A program made the position numbers and the translations under genes. Shown one piece after another: positions 25,447-34,784 of a stretch of DNA of 64,000 nucleotides. Positions within the stretch are counted from its first letter, which is position 1. Each line of letters begins with the position of its first letter. Under the pieces are notes generated by a model. That model was not told the DNA's origin. It ran no database searches and saw only the letters and a list, made by a program, of their open reading frames with translations. The stretch comes from Lachnospiraceae bacterium MD308 (lineage in GTDB: Bacteria > Bacillota > Clostridia > Lachnospirales > Lachnospiraceae): the NCBI GenBank assembly GCA_000403475.2, contig KE159795.1, positions 1,373,965 through 1,437,964 on the forward strand, given 5' to 3'.

Positions 25447-26591
25447 TACGATTCATCCTCCTGCGCAAGCTCTCTGACAGCACAGATTGCCGTCCTGACT
25501 TCCTCTTCTGTATTATAATGGCAAAAACTGAACCTCACTGCTCCCTGCTCCACTGTCCCGAGGGCCTCATGCATAAGCGGCGCACAGTGTCCGCCTGATC
25601 TTGTAGAGATTCCATAATCAGTGAGAAGCGCGTCGCTCACCTCTCCGGAATCATAATTACCGATATTAAGCGTGACAATCGGGCATCGCTCTTTAACAGA
25701 AAAATCACCATATACCGTAACTTCCGGAATATCCTTCACGCCTTCATAAAACATCTGCATCAATTCCTGCTCCCTGGCGCGAATCGTATCAATCCCCGTC
25801 TCCAAAAGATACCCCAGAGCCGCATGAAGCCCTGCAATCCCATGTCCGTTAAGTGTTCCCGCCTCCAAACATGTCGGCATCTCCTTTGGCTGTGATTTAT
25901 TATAGGTCTGCACGCCGGTTCCGCCGCATTTTAAAGGACGCACAAAAAGGCCCTCCCTCACATACAGCCCGCCGGTCCCCTGAGGCCCTAAAAGCCCCTT
26001 ATGGCCCGTAAAACAGAGCACGTCAATGTTCATACGCTCCACATCAATCGGAAATACACCCGCCGTCTGAGAAGCGTCCACAACAAACAGCACGCCATGG
26101 GCTTTCGCAATTTTTCCCACAGCTTCTACATCCACATAATTTCCCGTCAGATTCGACCCGTTCGTACAGACAATCATCCGCGTCTCCTCACAGAGCGCTT
26201 CTTCAATCCGCGAAAGTTCAAGTCTTCCCTGGCGGTCACTCTCCACAATCGTAAGCCTCACACCCTGCCTTTCCATATCATACAATGGACGCAGAACAGA
26301 ATTATGCTCCAGCATCGTAGTAATCACATGGTCGCCAGGCTTTAAAAGGCCTCTGATCGCAATATTCAGACTCTCCGTAGAATTACAGGTGAACGCCACC
26401 TGTTTTGGATTCGTCCCGCCGAAAAGGCGGCATAGCCTCTCTCTCGTATCATAAATAATCCTGGAAGCGCTGAGTGACGCCTCATTCGCTCCCCTGCCGG
26501 CGTTTCCCATAGAACCCATGGCGCCGACAACTGCATCGATCACACATTGCGGCTTATGCATTGTTGTTGCCGCATTATCCAGATATATCAT
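25446..26591 (-). CDS. Cysteine desulfurase / selenocysteine lyase-like aminotransferase class V
   Basis: 381 aa PLP enzyme. Signatures: N-terminal MIYLDNAATT, the PLP-lysine region CFTGHKGLLGPQGTGG, and the cysteine loop RSGGHCAPLMHEALGT near the end. Enzymes of this type supply sulfur or selenium; this subfamily sits in selenium clusters with selD and DUF3343 genes in other Firmicutes. An upstream in-frame ATG (26606) lacks spacing to the GGGGGATGGAG ribosome-binding site; 26591 is used. Substrate (Cys or Sec) cannot be settled by sequence. Confidence 0.85.
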   Translation of the reverse strand: MIYLDNAATTMHKPQCVIDAVVGAMGSMGNAGRGANEASLSASRIIYDTRERLCRLFGGTNPKQVAFTCNSTESLNIAIRGLLKPGDHVITTMLEHNSVLRPLYDMERQGVRLTIVESDRQGRLELSRIEEALCEETRMIVCTNGSNLTGNYVDVEAVGKIAKAHGVLFVVDASQTAGVFPIDVERMNIDVLCFTGHKGLLGPQGTGGLYVREGLFVRPLKCGGTGVQTYNKSQPKEMPTCLEAGTLNGHGIAGLHAALGYLLETGIDTIRAREQELMQMFYEGVKDIPEVTVYGDFSVKERCPIVTLNIGNYDSGEVSDALLTDYGISTRSGGHCAPLMHEALGTVEQGAVRFSFCHYNTEEEVRTAICAVRELAQEDES

Positions 26592-26615
26592 AGCTCCATC
26601 CCCCAATCACTGCAT

Positions 26616-27524
26616 CTAACTGCGGTATATCTCTTTAATCACTTTAATAAATCGCTCCACATTCGCTGTCAGCGGCGTGTTTTTGTTGTAAACAAAATTT
26701 ATATCCCGCCCTTCGTCCGATTCGGGAATCATAAACTCCAATATATGTCCATCCTGCACCTCTTCCTTTGTTGCCAGCCGCGACAATATAGACACACCCA
26801 TTCCCTGCCGCACCGAACGCTTAATCGTCTCTTGATTATCAATACTCGCAATAACATCCAAAGCCCCCATATCTATCCCGGCCTTCCGAAGCTGCTTCTG
26901 TGCCTCCTTGCGTGTACCGGAGCCTTCCTCGCGCAGGATAAGGCGCTCTTCTTTAAGCCACGAGATATCGCCTTTTTTTTCTTCCTGCAAAGCCTGATAT
27001 TTTTCTTCATTCGGCGTGATAATCGAAAGTTTATCCTTGTAGAACGGAATATATCTGCAATGTTTTTTCTCCAGCACAGTTCCGGTAAACCCAACGTCCG
27101 CCATGCCGTCCACAATCTGGGACACCACCTCGCTGCTGTCCGTCTCTATCAGCTTGAACTGTTCTTCCGGATACCGGTTCTTAAACACCATCAGCACATC
27201 CGGAAGAAGATACTGCGCCGGAATCGTGGACGCGGCAATCGTAATACAATGATTCGCAGAATCCCTTTTCTGTACATTAAAATGCTCTGCAATCTGACAT
27301 TCCAGTTCAAACATCTGCCTCGCATATTTGTACAAATCCTGTCCCGCTTCCGACATCGTCACTTCTTTCGTATTGCGGATAAACAATCTGGTCTTAAGCT
27401 CTCTCTCAAGGGCAGAGATATGCGCGCTGACCGTCGGCTGTGTCAGATACAATTCTTTTGCGGCCTTTGAAAAGCTTCCTGTCTCGACCACCTTTACAAA
27501 AGCCTCCAATTGTTTCAAATTCAT
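26616..27524 (-). CDS. LysR-family regulator of the selenium operon
   Basis: 302 aa. N-terminal winged helix: [40 protein letters not shown] (residues about 1-60), then the substrate-binding domain with ISIDNQETIKRSVRQGMGVS-like text. It lies inside the selenium operon between selB and the desulfurase, overlapping selB by 4 nt. It fits the group of LysR proteins described as selenium-metabolism associated. Effector unknown; control of the operon or of neighbouring genes is inferred from position. Confidence 0.85.
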   Translation of the reverse strand: MNLKQLEAFVKVVETGSFSKAAKELYLTQPTVSAHISALERELKTRLFIRNTKEVTMSEAGQDLYKYARQMFELECQIAEHFNVQKRDSANHCITIAASTIPAQYLLPDVLMVFKNRYPEEQFKLIETDSSEVVSQIVDGMADVGFTGTVLEKKHCRYIPFYKDKLSIITPNEEKYQALQEEKKGDISWLKEERLILREEGSGTRKEAQKQLRKAGIDMGALDVIASIDNQETIKRSVRQGMGVSILSRLATKEEVQDGHILEFMIPESDEGRDINFVYNKNTPLTANVERFIKVIKEIYRS

Positions 27525-29437
27525 CTATAAGCTACCCTTTCACTTTCTCCGCCCGTCTTTTTCGTCACTTTGACACTGTCCATATATTCAAGAATCGGCT
27601 TCGCGCTCTTCCGGCTTGTAGAAAACAAATCCCGCACCTGGGCAATGGTGATAACGGGATTTTCTGCAAGCTTCTCCAAAATCACCTTTTTTGCCTCCTC
27701 CATATAGGTCTTAAGCGTATACATATCCTCAGCAACTTTCACAGCCTTGCCTTCCTGAAGCAGTATATTCAATATATCATCTTGTATCTCCTGCGAGACA
27801 CCTTTACAGTTAATCTCCGAGTAACGCATAAAATCAAAGCGGCTCTTTTCAAATGTATCAAGAAGTGTTCCTGATACTGTGTTATATGTTTCATCTCTAC
27901 GTATTTCATAGTCCGCAGAGCACAAGAATTCATCAACCTTCTTAATTCTCCCGCTCTCTGTCATCATCTCAATCATACGGTCAAATACATTCGGTTTCAT
28001 CTTAGAAAAATACATCGCCTGCACTTCCGCCTTCTTCATGCCGAAGCGATACGGATATTTCTTTTCATAAGAAGCCAAAGCTCCCCCAAGCACCTTTTCT
28101 GCCTCATCTGCCGCCTCAACATGCCAGACATAAGTATCTTTGCGCATAGCGAAGGTAAGGACCCTCTTTTGCTCTTGAAGCTCCTTCACATCTTCTTTTA
28201 CTTCCTCAGCGGAGAGCGCAGTAAGACGCGCAAGTTCTGCCACGGTAATCATCGTCTCTCTGTGCCCTTTCACATGAAGCTCAATAACATCCGCGCTGGA
28301 TCCTGATTCTTTTCTCTGCAGCTCCTCAATAACATCTTCACGGAAACGCTTTTTAAAAGCAGGATTAGGCTCTAAGATAACGCCGCCGCCAATCGTCTCC
28401 ATGGGTGAATAGAATCTGACGATAAATTTGTCACCGCGGCGCACAGCTATGCTCTCTTCCAGCCGAAGCTGCACAAGCCCGCTCTCTCCCGGCCCAATCT
28501 CCTCTTTATCGAGAAGAACCGCCCGGCACAAAATCTCGCTGGTCCCGGTAAAAAAATGAAGCCTGCTGTGATTCGTCAGTACACGCATAGAGCTCTCAAG
28601 CACATTCAGGCGCACGTCTAAAAGATCCGCCGTCTTCATACTTCCGGGGGAAGCAAGAACGCAGCCCCTTTGTATCTCTTTCTTCTTAATGTTCGACAAA
28701 TTAATTGCCACACGCTGTCCTGCATAACAGGCGGGCCTGTCTTCCCCGTGTACCTGTATACTCCGAATCTTGCTTTCCTTCCCAATCGGATACATCTCCA
28801 GCGTATCTTCTTTGCGAATTGTACCGGAGACAAGAGTCCCCGTGATCACAGTTCCGAATCCGGACAACGAAAAAGCCCGGTCAATGGGAAGCCGGGGTAT
28901 CGTATGAATATCCTTCTGCACCAGCTCGTCACTGGTCATATGGTCAATAAGCTCCACAAGTGCCGGCAATCCTTCGCCTGTAACTGCGGACACCTTGACG
29001 ACCGGCGCCCTCTCAAGGAATGTGCCTTCAAGCTCCTCCTTAATCTCTTCCTCCACAAGCTCAAGCCACTCCTCATCCACAAGGTCACATTTATTCAGCA
29101 CAATAATGCTTTTCTCAATCCCAAGCAGGTTCAATATATCCACGTGCTCTCTCGTCTGCGGCATAATTCCTTCATCCGCAGCAACAACAAGGAGCACCAA
29201 ATCCATCCCCACAACGCCTGCGACCATATTGTTGATAAACTTCTCATGTCCCGGAACATCAATAATCCCTGCCCGGTCTCCACCCGGCAAGTCAAAATAA
29301 GTAAAGCCGAGGTCAATCGTAATTCCTCTTCTCTGTTCTTCTTCCCAGCGGTCTGTATTTCTCCCGGTCAAAGCTTTGATCAAAGTAGTCTTTCCGTGGT
29401 CGATATGCCCTGCCGTTCCAATAATTACATTCTTCAT
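27521..29437 (-). CDS. selB: Selenocysteine-specific elongation factor SelB
   Basis: 638 aa. GTPase domain with [16 protein letters not shown] (P-loop, residues about 10-25), DVPGHEKF and NKCD motifs; central EF-Tu-like domains; C-terminal winged helices ending [13 protein letters not shown] that would bind the SECIS hairpin. Normal length. It overlaps selA upstream by 4 nt (ATGA) and lysR downstream by 4 nt, suggesting coupled translation. Confidence 0.96.
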   Translation of the reverse strand: MKNVIIGTAGHIDHGKTTLIKALTGRNTDRWEEEQRRGITIDLGFTYFDLPGGDRAGIIDVPGHEKFINNMVAGVVGMDLVLLVVAADEGIMPQTREHVDILNLLGIEKSIIVLNKCDLVDEEWLELVEEEIKEELEGTFLERAPVVKVSAVTGEGLPALVELIDHMTSDELVQKDIHTIPRLPIDRAFSLSGFGTVITGTLVSGTIRKEDTLEMYPIGKESKIRSIQVHGEDRPACYAGQRVAINLSNIKKKEIQRGCVLASPGSMKTADLLDVRLNVLESSMRVLTNHSRLHFFTGTSEILCRAVLLDKEEIGPGESGLVQLRLEESIAVRRGDKFIVRFYSPMETIGGGVILEPNPAFKKRFREDVIEELQRKESGSSADVIELHVKGHRETMITVAELARLTALSAEEVKEDVKELQEQKRVLTFAMRKDTYVWHVEAADEAEKVLGGALASYEKKYPYRFGMKKAEVQAMYFSKMKPNVFDRMIEMMTESGRIKKVDEFLCSADYEIRRDETYNTVSGTLLDTFEKSRFDFMRYSEINCKGVSQEIQDDILNILLQEGKAVKVAEDMYTLKTYMEEAKKVILEKLAENPVITIAQVRDLFSTSRKSAKPILEYMDSVKVTKKTGGESERVAYR

Positions 29438-30846
29438 CTCTTCTCCAGCACCTCATATTCCTTTAACTGATCTGCCACCAGCTTGATATCTCTCTGCTTT
29501 ATAGTCCTTGCATCCAAAATAATCGTATCATTAGCCGTCCTTGGAATAATCGGAACCGGAAGACAGCGCATGCGCTCTTCTAGCTCTGTCACGCTGATCT
29601 TTTCCGGCCGGATCATCACCGCCATACTCGGAATCCGCTCCAAAGGCAGGGAACCTCCGCCAATCTGAGACTCGCAGGGCTTTACTACAATCTGCGCCGG
29701 AAGCCTCGCCGCTCTCATCTTTCTGGCAAGCAGCCTCGCCCGCTTCTCTACCTCCGCAAGCGGCTCCGTGATCATCCGGAGCACCGGGATATTCTTTACT
29801 GCCTTTTCCTCAGACAAATATTCCTGAAGCACCAGCTCTAACGTCGCCGCCGTAAATTTATCAATCCGAAGAGCACGAGTTAATTGATTCTTCTTCATCA
29901 TGTCAATATATTTCTTCTTACCGATGATAATCCCGGCCTGAGGCCCCCCAAGCAGCTTGTCGCCGCTGAAGCACACTACATCCGCGCCCTTTGCGATAGA
30001 TTCCTGCACTGTCGGTTCGTGAGTCAGGCCGTATTTCGCAAGGTCTATGAGCACGCCGCTGCCCAAATCCTCCACTACCGGAAGGTCATGCTCCTTCGCC
30101 AAAGGAATCAGCTCGTCAATCGTCACTGAATCTGTAAATCCGACAATCCGGTAATTACTCGTATGTACTTTAAGAAGTGCCTTTGTATTCTCTGTTATGG
30201 CAGACTCATAGTCATCATAGTGTGTCTTATTGGTCGTCCCAACTTCCACAAGCGCTGCCCCGCTCTGCTCCATCACATCCGGAATCCGAAATTTCCCGCC
30301 GATTTCAATAAGCTCTCCGCGGGATACAACTACCTCTCCGCCTTTCGCCAGAGAGCTTAGAATAAGCAGCACAGAAGACGCATTATTGTTCACCGCCATG
30401 GCTGCCTCGGCTCCTGTGAGCTTACAGAGCAGCTTTTCAAAATGTGAATAACGCTCTCCTCTTTTTCCTGCCTCAAGATTATATTCCAGATTCGAGTAGC
30501 CCGACACCAGCGCCATCACCTGTTTCATATGCTCATCGCTTATGGGCGCACGCCCCAGGTTCGTGTGGAGGATCGTTCCTGTACCATTTACCACCATCCG
30601 CATATTAGGCGTATGCATATCAGCAACCGCGCAGTCTATCTGAGGCACCAGAAGTTCGATTCTGTGTTTTATCTCTTCCTCGTCAGAAGACGCCGCAATA
30701 AACTTACGAAGCTTGTCTGTCTCTGTATGAATCGCCTCCATAACCGTCTCTCTGCTATAACATGCGATCATCTCCTGAATCGCCTTATCCTCCAGCAGCA
30801 CATCCACCTTCGGAATACTTCTGTATAAAAGATTCTTGTTCATCAC
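29434..30846 (-). CDS. selA: L-seryl-tRNA(Sec) selenium transferase SelA
   Basis: 470 aa PLP enzyme that converts seryl-tRNA-Sec to selenocysteinyl-tRNA using selenophosphate. Recognised by the PLP-lysine segment CFSGDKLLGGPQAGIIIGKK (Lys in SGDKLLGG), MRMVVNGTGTILHTNLGRAP near residue 83 and the C-terminal LDARTIKQRDI. It is preceded by selD (gap 74 nt) and overlaps selB. RBS GAAGGGGAATG is present. Confidence 0.96.
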   Translation of the reverse strand: MMNKNLLYRSIPKVDVLLEDKAIQEMIACYSRETVMEAIHTETDKLRKFIAASSDEEEIKHRIELLVPQIDCAVADMHTPNMRMVVNGTGTILHTNLGRAPISDEHMKQVMALVSGYSNLEYNLEAGKRGERYSHFEKLLCKLTGAEAAMAVNNNASSVLLILSSLAKGGEVVVSRGELIEIGGKFRIPDVMEQSGAALVEVGTTNKTHYDDYESAITENTKALLKVHTSNYRIVGFTDSVTIDELIPLAKEHDLPVVEDLGSGVLIDLAKYGLTHEPTVQESIAKGADVVCFSGDKLLGGPQAGIIIGKKKYIDMMKKNQLTRALRIDKFTAATLELVLQEYLSEEKAVKNIPVLRMITEPLAEVEKRARLLARKMRAARLPAQIVVKPCESQIGGGSLPLERIPSMAVMIRPEKISVTELEERMRCLPVPIIPRTANDTIILDARTIKQRDIKLVADQLKEYEVLEKR

Positions 30847-30920
30847 ATTCCCCTTCTTTTTGCATATTCTGCTTAAATATGCTTTCTCCTGCGTATTATC
30901 TTTTCCCGGTCTCCGGCTCC

Positions 30921-31961
30921 TTAAAACAATCGAATCAGCTTATTGCTCTTTTCTGCCACTTTTCCGATAACCGACACCTTCGTATCCAGATGTGCCGCCT
31001 GAAAATCAGCCATCATCTCCTCTAAATGCTCGGCCGATACACTGATCAATAGTCCTCCGGATGTCTGCGGGTCATAGAAAAGATCTAAGAAATGCTCCTC
31101 CACCGCCCCCGCTTCCACATGTTTCATGGAATATCCGCGGTTTTTATATGCCCCTGCCGGAACCAGCCCCATCTTTGCATAATCGACAGCATCTTCCAGA
31201 TATGCAATGTCCTTCACCTTAAGTTCAAAAGTAACCTCACTGGCAAAAGCCATCTCCACACAATGTCCTAAAAGTCCGAAGCCGGTAATGTCTGTACATG
31301 CAGATACATCATACTTTTCTACCACCTGTTTCCCCAGCTTATTCAGGGACGCCATGACCGTCTGCGCTTCTCTGACCGCCGCAGGCGACGCCATCTTTGC
31401 TTTGATAGCGGTATTGACAATCCCGCTTCCAATCTGCTTTGTCAGGACAAGAATATCTCCCGGCCTGCAGCCATAATTTTTAAATATCTTATCAGGGTGT
31501 ACAAAACCGGACACACACAGTCCATACTTCGGCTCATCGTCCTGTACAGAGTGTCCGCCTACCAGTACCGCACCTGCTTCTTTCACCTTCGCCGCTCCAC
31601 CCGCAAGGATGTCGCCCAAAATCGCCGGGTCCAAACAATTCGGGAACCCGACTATGTTAAGTGCCACCGCCGGCTCGCCTCCCATAGCCCACACATCGCT
31701 CAAGGAGTTGGCAGCCGCAATCTGTCCAAACATATAAGGATCATCGACGATCGGTGTAAAGAAATCGACAGTCTGAATCATAGCGATTTCGTCTGTAACC
31801 TTGTATATAGCCGCATCATCGGACGTCTCAATTCCAACGAGCAGATTATCATCCTGGAATTTCGGCAGCTTACCCAGAACCTGGGCAAGGGTCTCCGGAC
31901 CAATCTTGGCCGCTCAGCCTCCGGTCTTACTTAAACTTGTTAATCTGACATCTGATTTCAT
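30921..31961 (-). CDS. selD: Selenide, water dikinase SelD, a selenocysteine-containing form
   Basis: 346 aa; makes selenophosphate from selenide and ATP. The ordinary frame starts at MIQTVDFFTPIVDD (31781), but upstream in-frame sequence through a TGA reads MKSDVRLTSLSKTGG-U-AAKIGPETLAQV, which is the SelD active-site region (Cys/Sec-x-x-Lys, Sec16 and Lys19). TGA is at 31914-31916 and the ATG at 31959-31961, preceded by AGGAGG. GGHSVQDDEPKYGLCVSG and TDITGFGLLGHCVEMA are family motifs. A selenoprotein SelD depends on the product of its own pathway. Confidence 0.95.
31884..31913 (-). promoter_or_regulatory. Candidate SECIS hairpin in selD
   Basis: Directly 3' of the UGA: GGC-C-AAG, ATT bulge, GGTC, CGGA loop, GACC, CTT, GCC. 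A bulged U close to a small loop resembles bacterial SECIS elements. Confidence 0.6.
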
Positions 31962-31994
31962 ACGTCAACAATCCTCCTGTTATTTATTGAAAAT

Positions 31995-32030
31995 AAGAGC
32001 CATGCCTCTGCTTTTGAAGTATGGCTCTTT
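31995..32030 (-). terminator. Hairpin between yedF and selD
   Basis: AAGAGCCAT (31995-32003) and ATGGCTCTT (32021-32029) form a 9-bp stem followed on minus by ATTTTC. It may partly separate yedF from selD transcription. Confidence 0.65.
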
Positions 32031-32054
32031 TTCCTGCAAAATATTACAATTCAC

Positions 32055-32657
32055 TTATGGTTTTACAATTCTTCCGGCTTTCGCCATCGTCTCAACTATA
32101 CTGTACATATTCGTCACTGTACCTACCTGAAGCTTTTCTTTCAATCCATAGTAATCAAGGCATGTCCCACATGTCATGATCTCTACGCCTTGTGCCTCAA
32201 GAGACTTAAGATCCTCAAGAGAATCCGAGCCCTCCGCAGTCAGTGTCGCTCCTCCGTTATAGAAAAGCATCGTCTTCGGCAATGTATCAAGCTGCGTTAC
32301 CGCAAAGATAAATCCTTTGATCAGCACCTTGCCAAGTTCATCATTACCCTCACCCATACGATCCGAGGACACCACGATTACTGTATTATCTCTTGCATCC
32401 GGCATACAGCCTGCCTCTTCTTCCTCTGCCGAAAGCGCTCCTTCCATCTGAACCGTGATCTTAAACTCCCCGTCAGTAATCTTCTGGGAGGATACCTGTC
32501 CGCCGGAAGCCGTCGCCATCTTTGTCACATTCTGGACAGCAATCTCGTTGTCTACAAGCACCTCGATCGTCTCCGGGCCGGTAAGCGCCTGCATTGCCTT
32601 TTTGGTCTTGATAACCGGGATCGGACAATTATCTCCCATTGCGTTGACTGTAATCAT
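32055..32657 (-). CDS. yedF: Selenium metabolism protein YedF
   Basis: 200 aa. The N-terminal TusA-like domain (MITVNAMGDNCPIPVIKTKK, with the CPIP motif, residues 11-14) is followed by a DsrE-like domain (VVSSDRMGEGNDELGKVLIK and MTCGTCLDYYGLKEKL). This fusion is the selenium-associated YedF form. First gene of the selenium operon. RBS GGTGG is weak-looking but properly spaced. Confidence 0.92.
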   Translation of the reverse strand: MITVNAMGDNCPIPVIKTKKAMQALTGPETIEVLVDNEIAVQNVTKMATASGGQVSSQKITDGEFKITVQMEGALSAEEEEAGCMPDARDNTVIVVSSDRMGEGNDELGKVLIKGFIFAVTQLDTLPKTMLFYNGGATLTAEGSDSLEDLKSLEAQGVEIMTCGTCLDYYGLKEKLQVGTVTNMYSIVETMAKAGRIVKP

Positions 32658-32738
32658 AATGTTACCACCTTTCCACCCATTTCCCAGCCACCGTGATACC
32701 GGCGGATTCCTCCGCCTTCTACATTCTCACTAATAGAG

Positions 32739-32757
32739 ATATTCTATCACCGAATAT
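32739..32757 (-). promoter_or_regulatory. Palindrome upstream of yedF
   Basis: ATATTC-N7-GAATAT, a perfect 6-7-6 inverted repeat about 85 nt upstream of the yedF ATG. The promoter itself is not clearly defined. Confidence 0.5.
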
Positions 32758-32825
32758 ACAAAAGGTAAATGGGAATTTAAAAAATTTATACCTGAAAGGC
32801 CCCTTCTAAAAGAAGCCCTTTGGTT

Positions 32826-33452
32826 TTAAGTGAATATCTTATATTCCCCATCCTCATAGTAAGCCGGTTTCATATCTCCTTTACAAAATGCGGCGAGAAA
32901 TTCCTCGAACGTCCGAATCTCCTCCGGAAAATAGGTAACGCATACCCCGACTTTTTCCGGCACATGGCAATCACTGGCTCCAAGAGTAAAAAGCCCCAGC
33001 TCTTTCGCGTACTCAGCCGCCTTTTTACATGCTTCCTTTGACGTGCTGCCATTCAAGACCTCCAGACCGTCAAGCCCTTTTACTTCCCGAAGATGTTCTT
33101 CAAGCCCCCGGCGGTTGTTGCGGAACGGGTGCGCCGCAAAGCATACGCCGCCCTGCGCCTTCACCATATCGATAAACTCTTGTGCCGAAACCCGCTCCTT
33201 TGGATAATTGTCTATTCCGAAAGCAACAATATCTCCCTGCAGCGAAAAAAATTCAATTCCCACAAATACAGGATATCCCGTCTTCCTCGTGTACTCCTTT
33301 GCCAGCTCTTTAAAACCCATACTGTCATGATCTGTGATACATATAGCCCCAAGCCCTTTTTCTTTGGCAATTCTCACAATCTCATCCAACTTTAAAAAGC
33401 TGTCCTTTGAATATGTCATCTCATGCATATGTACATCTATAAACATCTGCAA
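32826..33452 (-). CDS. PHP-domain phosphoesterase-like protein
   Basis: 208 aa. Metal ligands of the PHP fold are visible: HVHMHEM-type HxH near residue 6 (DVHMHEM), ITDHDSMG, GIEF, AAHPFR and a C-terminal SDCH (about residue 171). PHP proteins are often phosphatases or nucleases. Substrate unknown. A hairpin downstream (near 32789-32815) may end it. It is separate from the selenium operon. Confidence 0.75.
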   Translation of the reverse strand: MQMFIDVHMHEMTYSKDSFLKLDEIVRIAKEKGLGAICITDHDSMGFKELAKEYTRKTGYPVFVGIEFFSLQGDIVAFGIDNYPKERVSAQEFIDMVKAQGGVCFAAHPFRNNRRGLEEHLREVKGLDGLEVLNGSTSKEACKKAAEYAKELGLFTLGASDCHVPEKVGVCVTYFPEEIRTFEEFLAAFCKGDMKPAYYEDGEYKIFT

Positions 33453-33663
33453 TTCCCCGCTTTATTATATCTATTGCATTTATTATATAATCAGTGAACG
33501 AACTGTTCAAATAGAGAATTATTATATATGACGTTATATATAGATGTTTTCTATAAGCATAACGATTTACACCAACAATAATAAATATTATCCATTTCAC
33601 AAATCTCCGGAACGTGGTATACTATTTTTAAACAAACTAATTTTCAAGAAGGGGGTAATTGTC

Positions 33664-33825
33664 ATGACGAAAGAATTAATCAAAGAAGTTAAACATATCC
33701 AGCAATGCCTGATTGACAAGGAGATGGAGGGCGAAGAGTGGGAGGAAAAGATGGAGATTGTGCGCAAGCTTGAAGATGTATCTTCCTACTTAAAGGATTC
33801 TCTCGGACGGGGGATTGAGTTTTGA
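33664..33825 (+). CDS. Small acidic hypothetical protein
   Basis: 53 aa starting MTKELIKEVKHIQQCLIDKE, highly charged and probably helical. A longer frame begins at 33544, but ATG 33664 has AAGGGGG 6-8 nt upstream. A -10-like TATACT (33618-33623) precedes it. It overlaps the next gene (TTG start), so it is likely co-transcribed with the HAD phosphatase. No recognised family. Confidence 0.6.
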   Translation: MTKELIKEVKHIQQCLIDKEMEGEEWEEKMEIVRKLEDVSSYLKDSLGRGIEF

Positions 33826-34472
33826 TAAAAGGACTTGTATTCGATATGGACGGGCTTCTTCTGGATTCTGAGCGGATTGTACAGCGCTCGTGGTATGAGG
33901 CCGGGGAAGTTATGGGCATCCCAGACTTAGGCGAACATATCTATCATACGCTCGGGCTTAACCGCAAGGCGCGCGACGGTTATTTCAGACATGCTTTCGG
34001 ACTGGATTTTCCGCTGGAAGAATTTAATCAAAAAACAAGCGACATCTTTTTCCGGATTGCCGGGGACACTGGTATTCCGCTGAAGTCAGGGGCGCGAAAT
34101 CTTCTGGAATACGCAAAGGAACATGGCTATAAAATCGCCGTTGCCACTTCATCCAGTCGGAAATATGCCATAAAAGAACTTACGAATGCCGGAATCTGGA
34201 CATTTTTTGACAACGGAATCTTCGGGGATATGATTGAAAATACCAAACCAGACCCGGAAATCTATCTGAAAGCCTGTGAAAGCATCCGATTAAAACCGTA
34301 CGAATGTCTTGCATTGGAAGATGCACCGGCAGGCATCCGCTCTGCACATGCAGCCGGGCTAAGAGTAATCGCCGTACCGGACTTAGTACAGCCAGATGAA
34401 GCAATACTGGCTCTTACATACAAAAAACTGGATACATTGCATGACGTAATTCCATTACTAAAAGAAGAATAG
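33822..34472 (+). CDS. HAD-superfamily phosphatase (HAD-IA, phosphoglucomutase/phosphatase-like)
   Basis: 216 aa. HAD motif I FDMDGLLLDSE (residues about 6-16), motif II VATSSSRKYA, motif III/IV NTKPDPEIYLKACE and ALEDAPAGIRSAHAAG. Substrate not clear from sequence; sugar phosphates are common. Start is TTG at 33822, overlapping the previous stop (TTGA). The gene ends inside a 12-bp perfect hairpin shared with rubredoxin. Confidence 0.9.
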   Translation: MIKGLVFDMDGLLLDSERIVQRSWYEAGEVMGIPDLGEHIYHTLGLNRKARDGYFRHAFGLDFPLEEFNQKTSDIFFRIAGDTGIPLKSGARNLLEYAKEHGYKIAVATSSSRKYAIKELTNAGIWTFFDNGIFGDMIENTKPDPEIYLKACESIRLKPYECLALEDAPAGIRSAHAAGLRVIAVPDLVQPDEAILALTYKKLDTLHDVIPLLKEE

Positions 34473-34490
34473 GCTTACGCCTATTCTTCT
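34463..34490. terminator. Shared hairpin over convergent gene ends
   Basis: AGAAGAATAGGC (34463-34474), a TTAC loop, GCCTATTCTTCT (34479-34490). Perfect 12-bp stem. Both HAD and rubredoxin end in a Glu-Glu-stop encoded within the stem. Probably terminates both strands. Confidence 0.85.
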
Positions 34491-34639
34491 ACAAATACAT
34501 CTTTACCCATTCCGCAGATGGGACATACCCAATCATCCGGAATATCTTCAAATGCTGTTCCCGGAGCAATTCCGCCGTCCGGGTCTCCAACCTCCGGGTC
34601 ATATACATATCCACATGGTTCACATACATATTTTTTCAT
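34481..34639 (-). CDS. Rubredoxin
   Basis: 52-aa small iron protein. [40 protein letters not shown]: the two CxxC motifs (CEPC, CPIC) that bind the iron. Acts in anaerobic electron transfer or oxygen defence. An in-frame ATG 8 codons upstream exists, but the GGAGG 8 nt before ATG 34639 decides the start. Confidence 0.97.
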   Translation of the reverse strand: MKKYVCEPCGYVYDPEVGDPDGGIAPGTAFEDIPDDWVCPICGMGKDVFVEE

Positions 34640-34784
34640 TGTCACAAGCCTCCATTTCATCATAAATACAATCTATGATAATTACTTTCTATCTGTATCA
34701 TAGTGTTTCTTGATACGTTTTAAATTATAAATGATTATGATAAAAAATAAAAGAAAAATTCTATAAATTTTCTCTTGATTTTTT

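Noticed and set aside
26547-27470. Long plus-strand frame (307 codons) opposite the LysR gene
   Set aside because: It is the antisense shadow of the LysR coding frame; the translation is His/Arg/Leu-rich without domains.
28670-29470. Plus-strand 266-codon frame
   Set aside because: Antisense to selB; selB motifs are unambiguous on minus.
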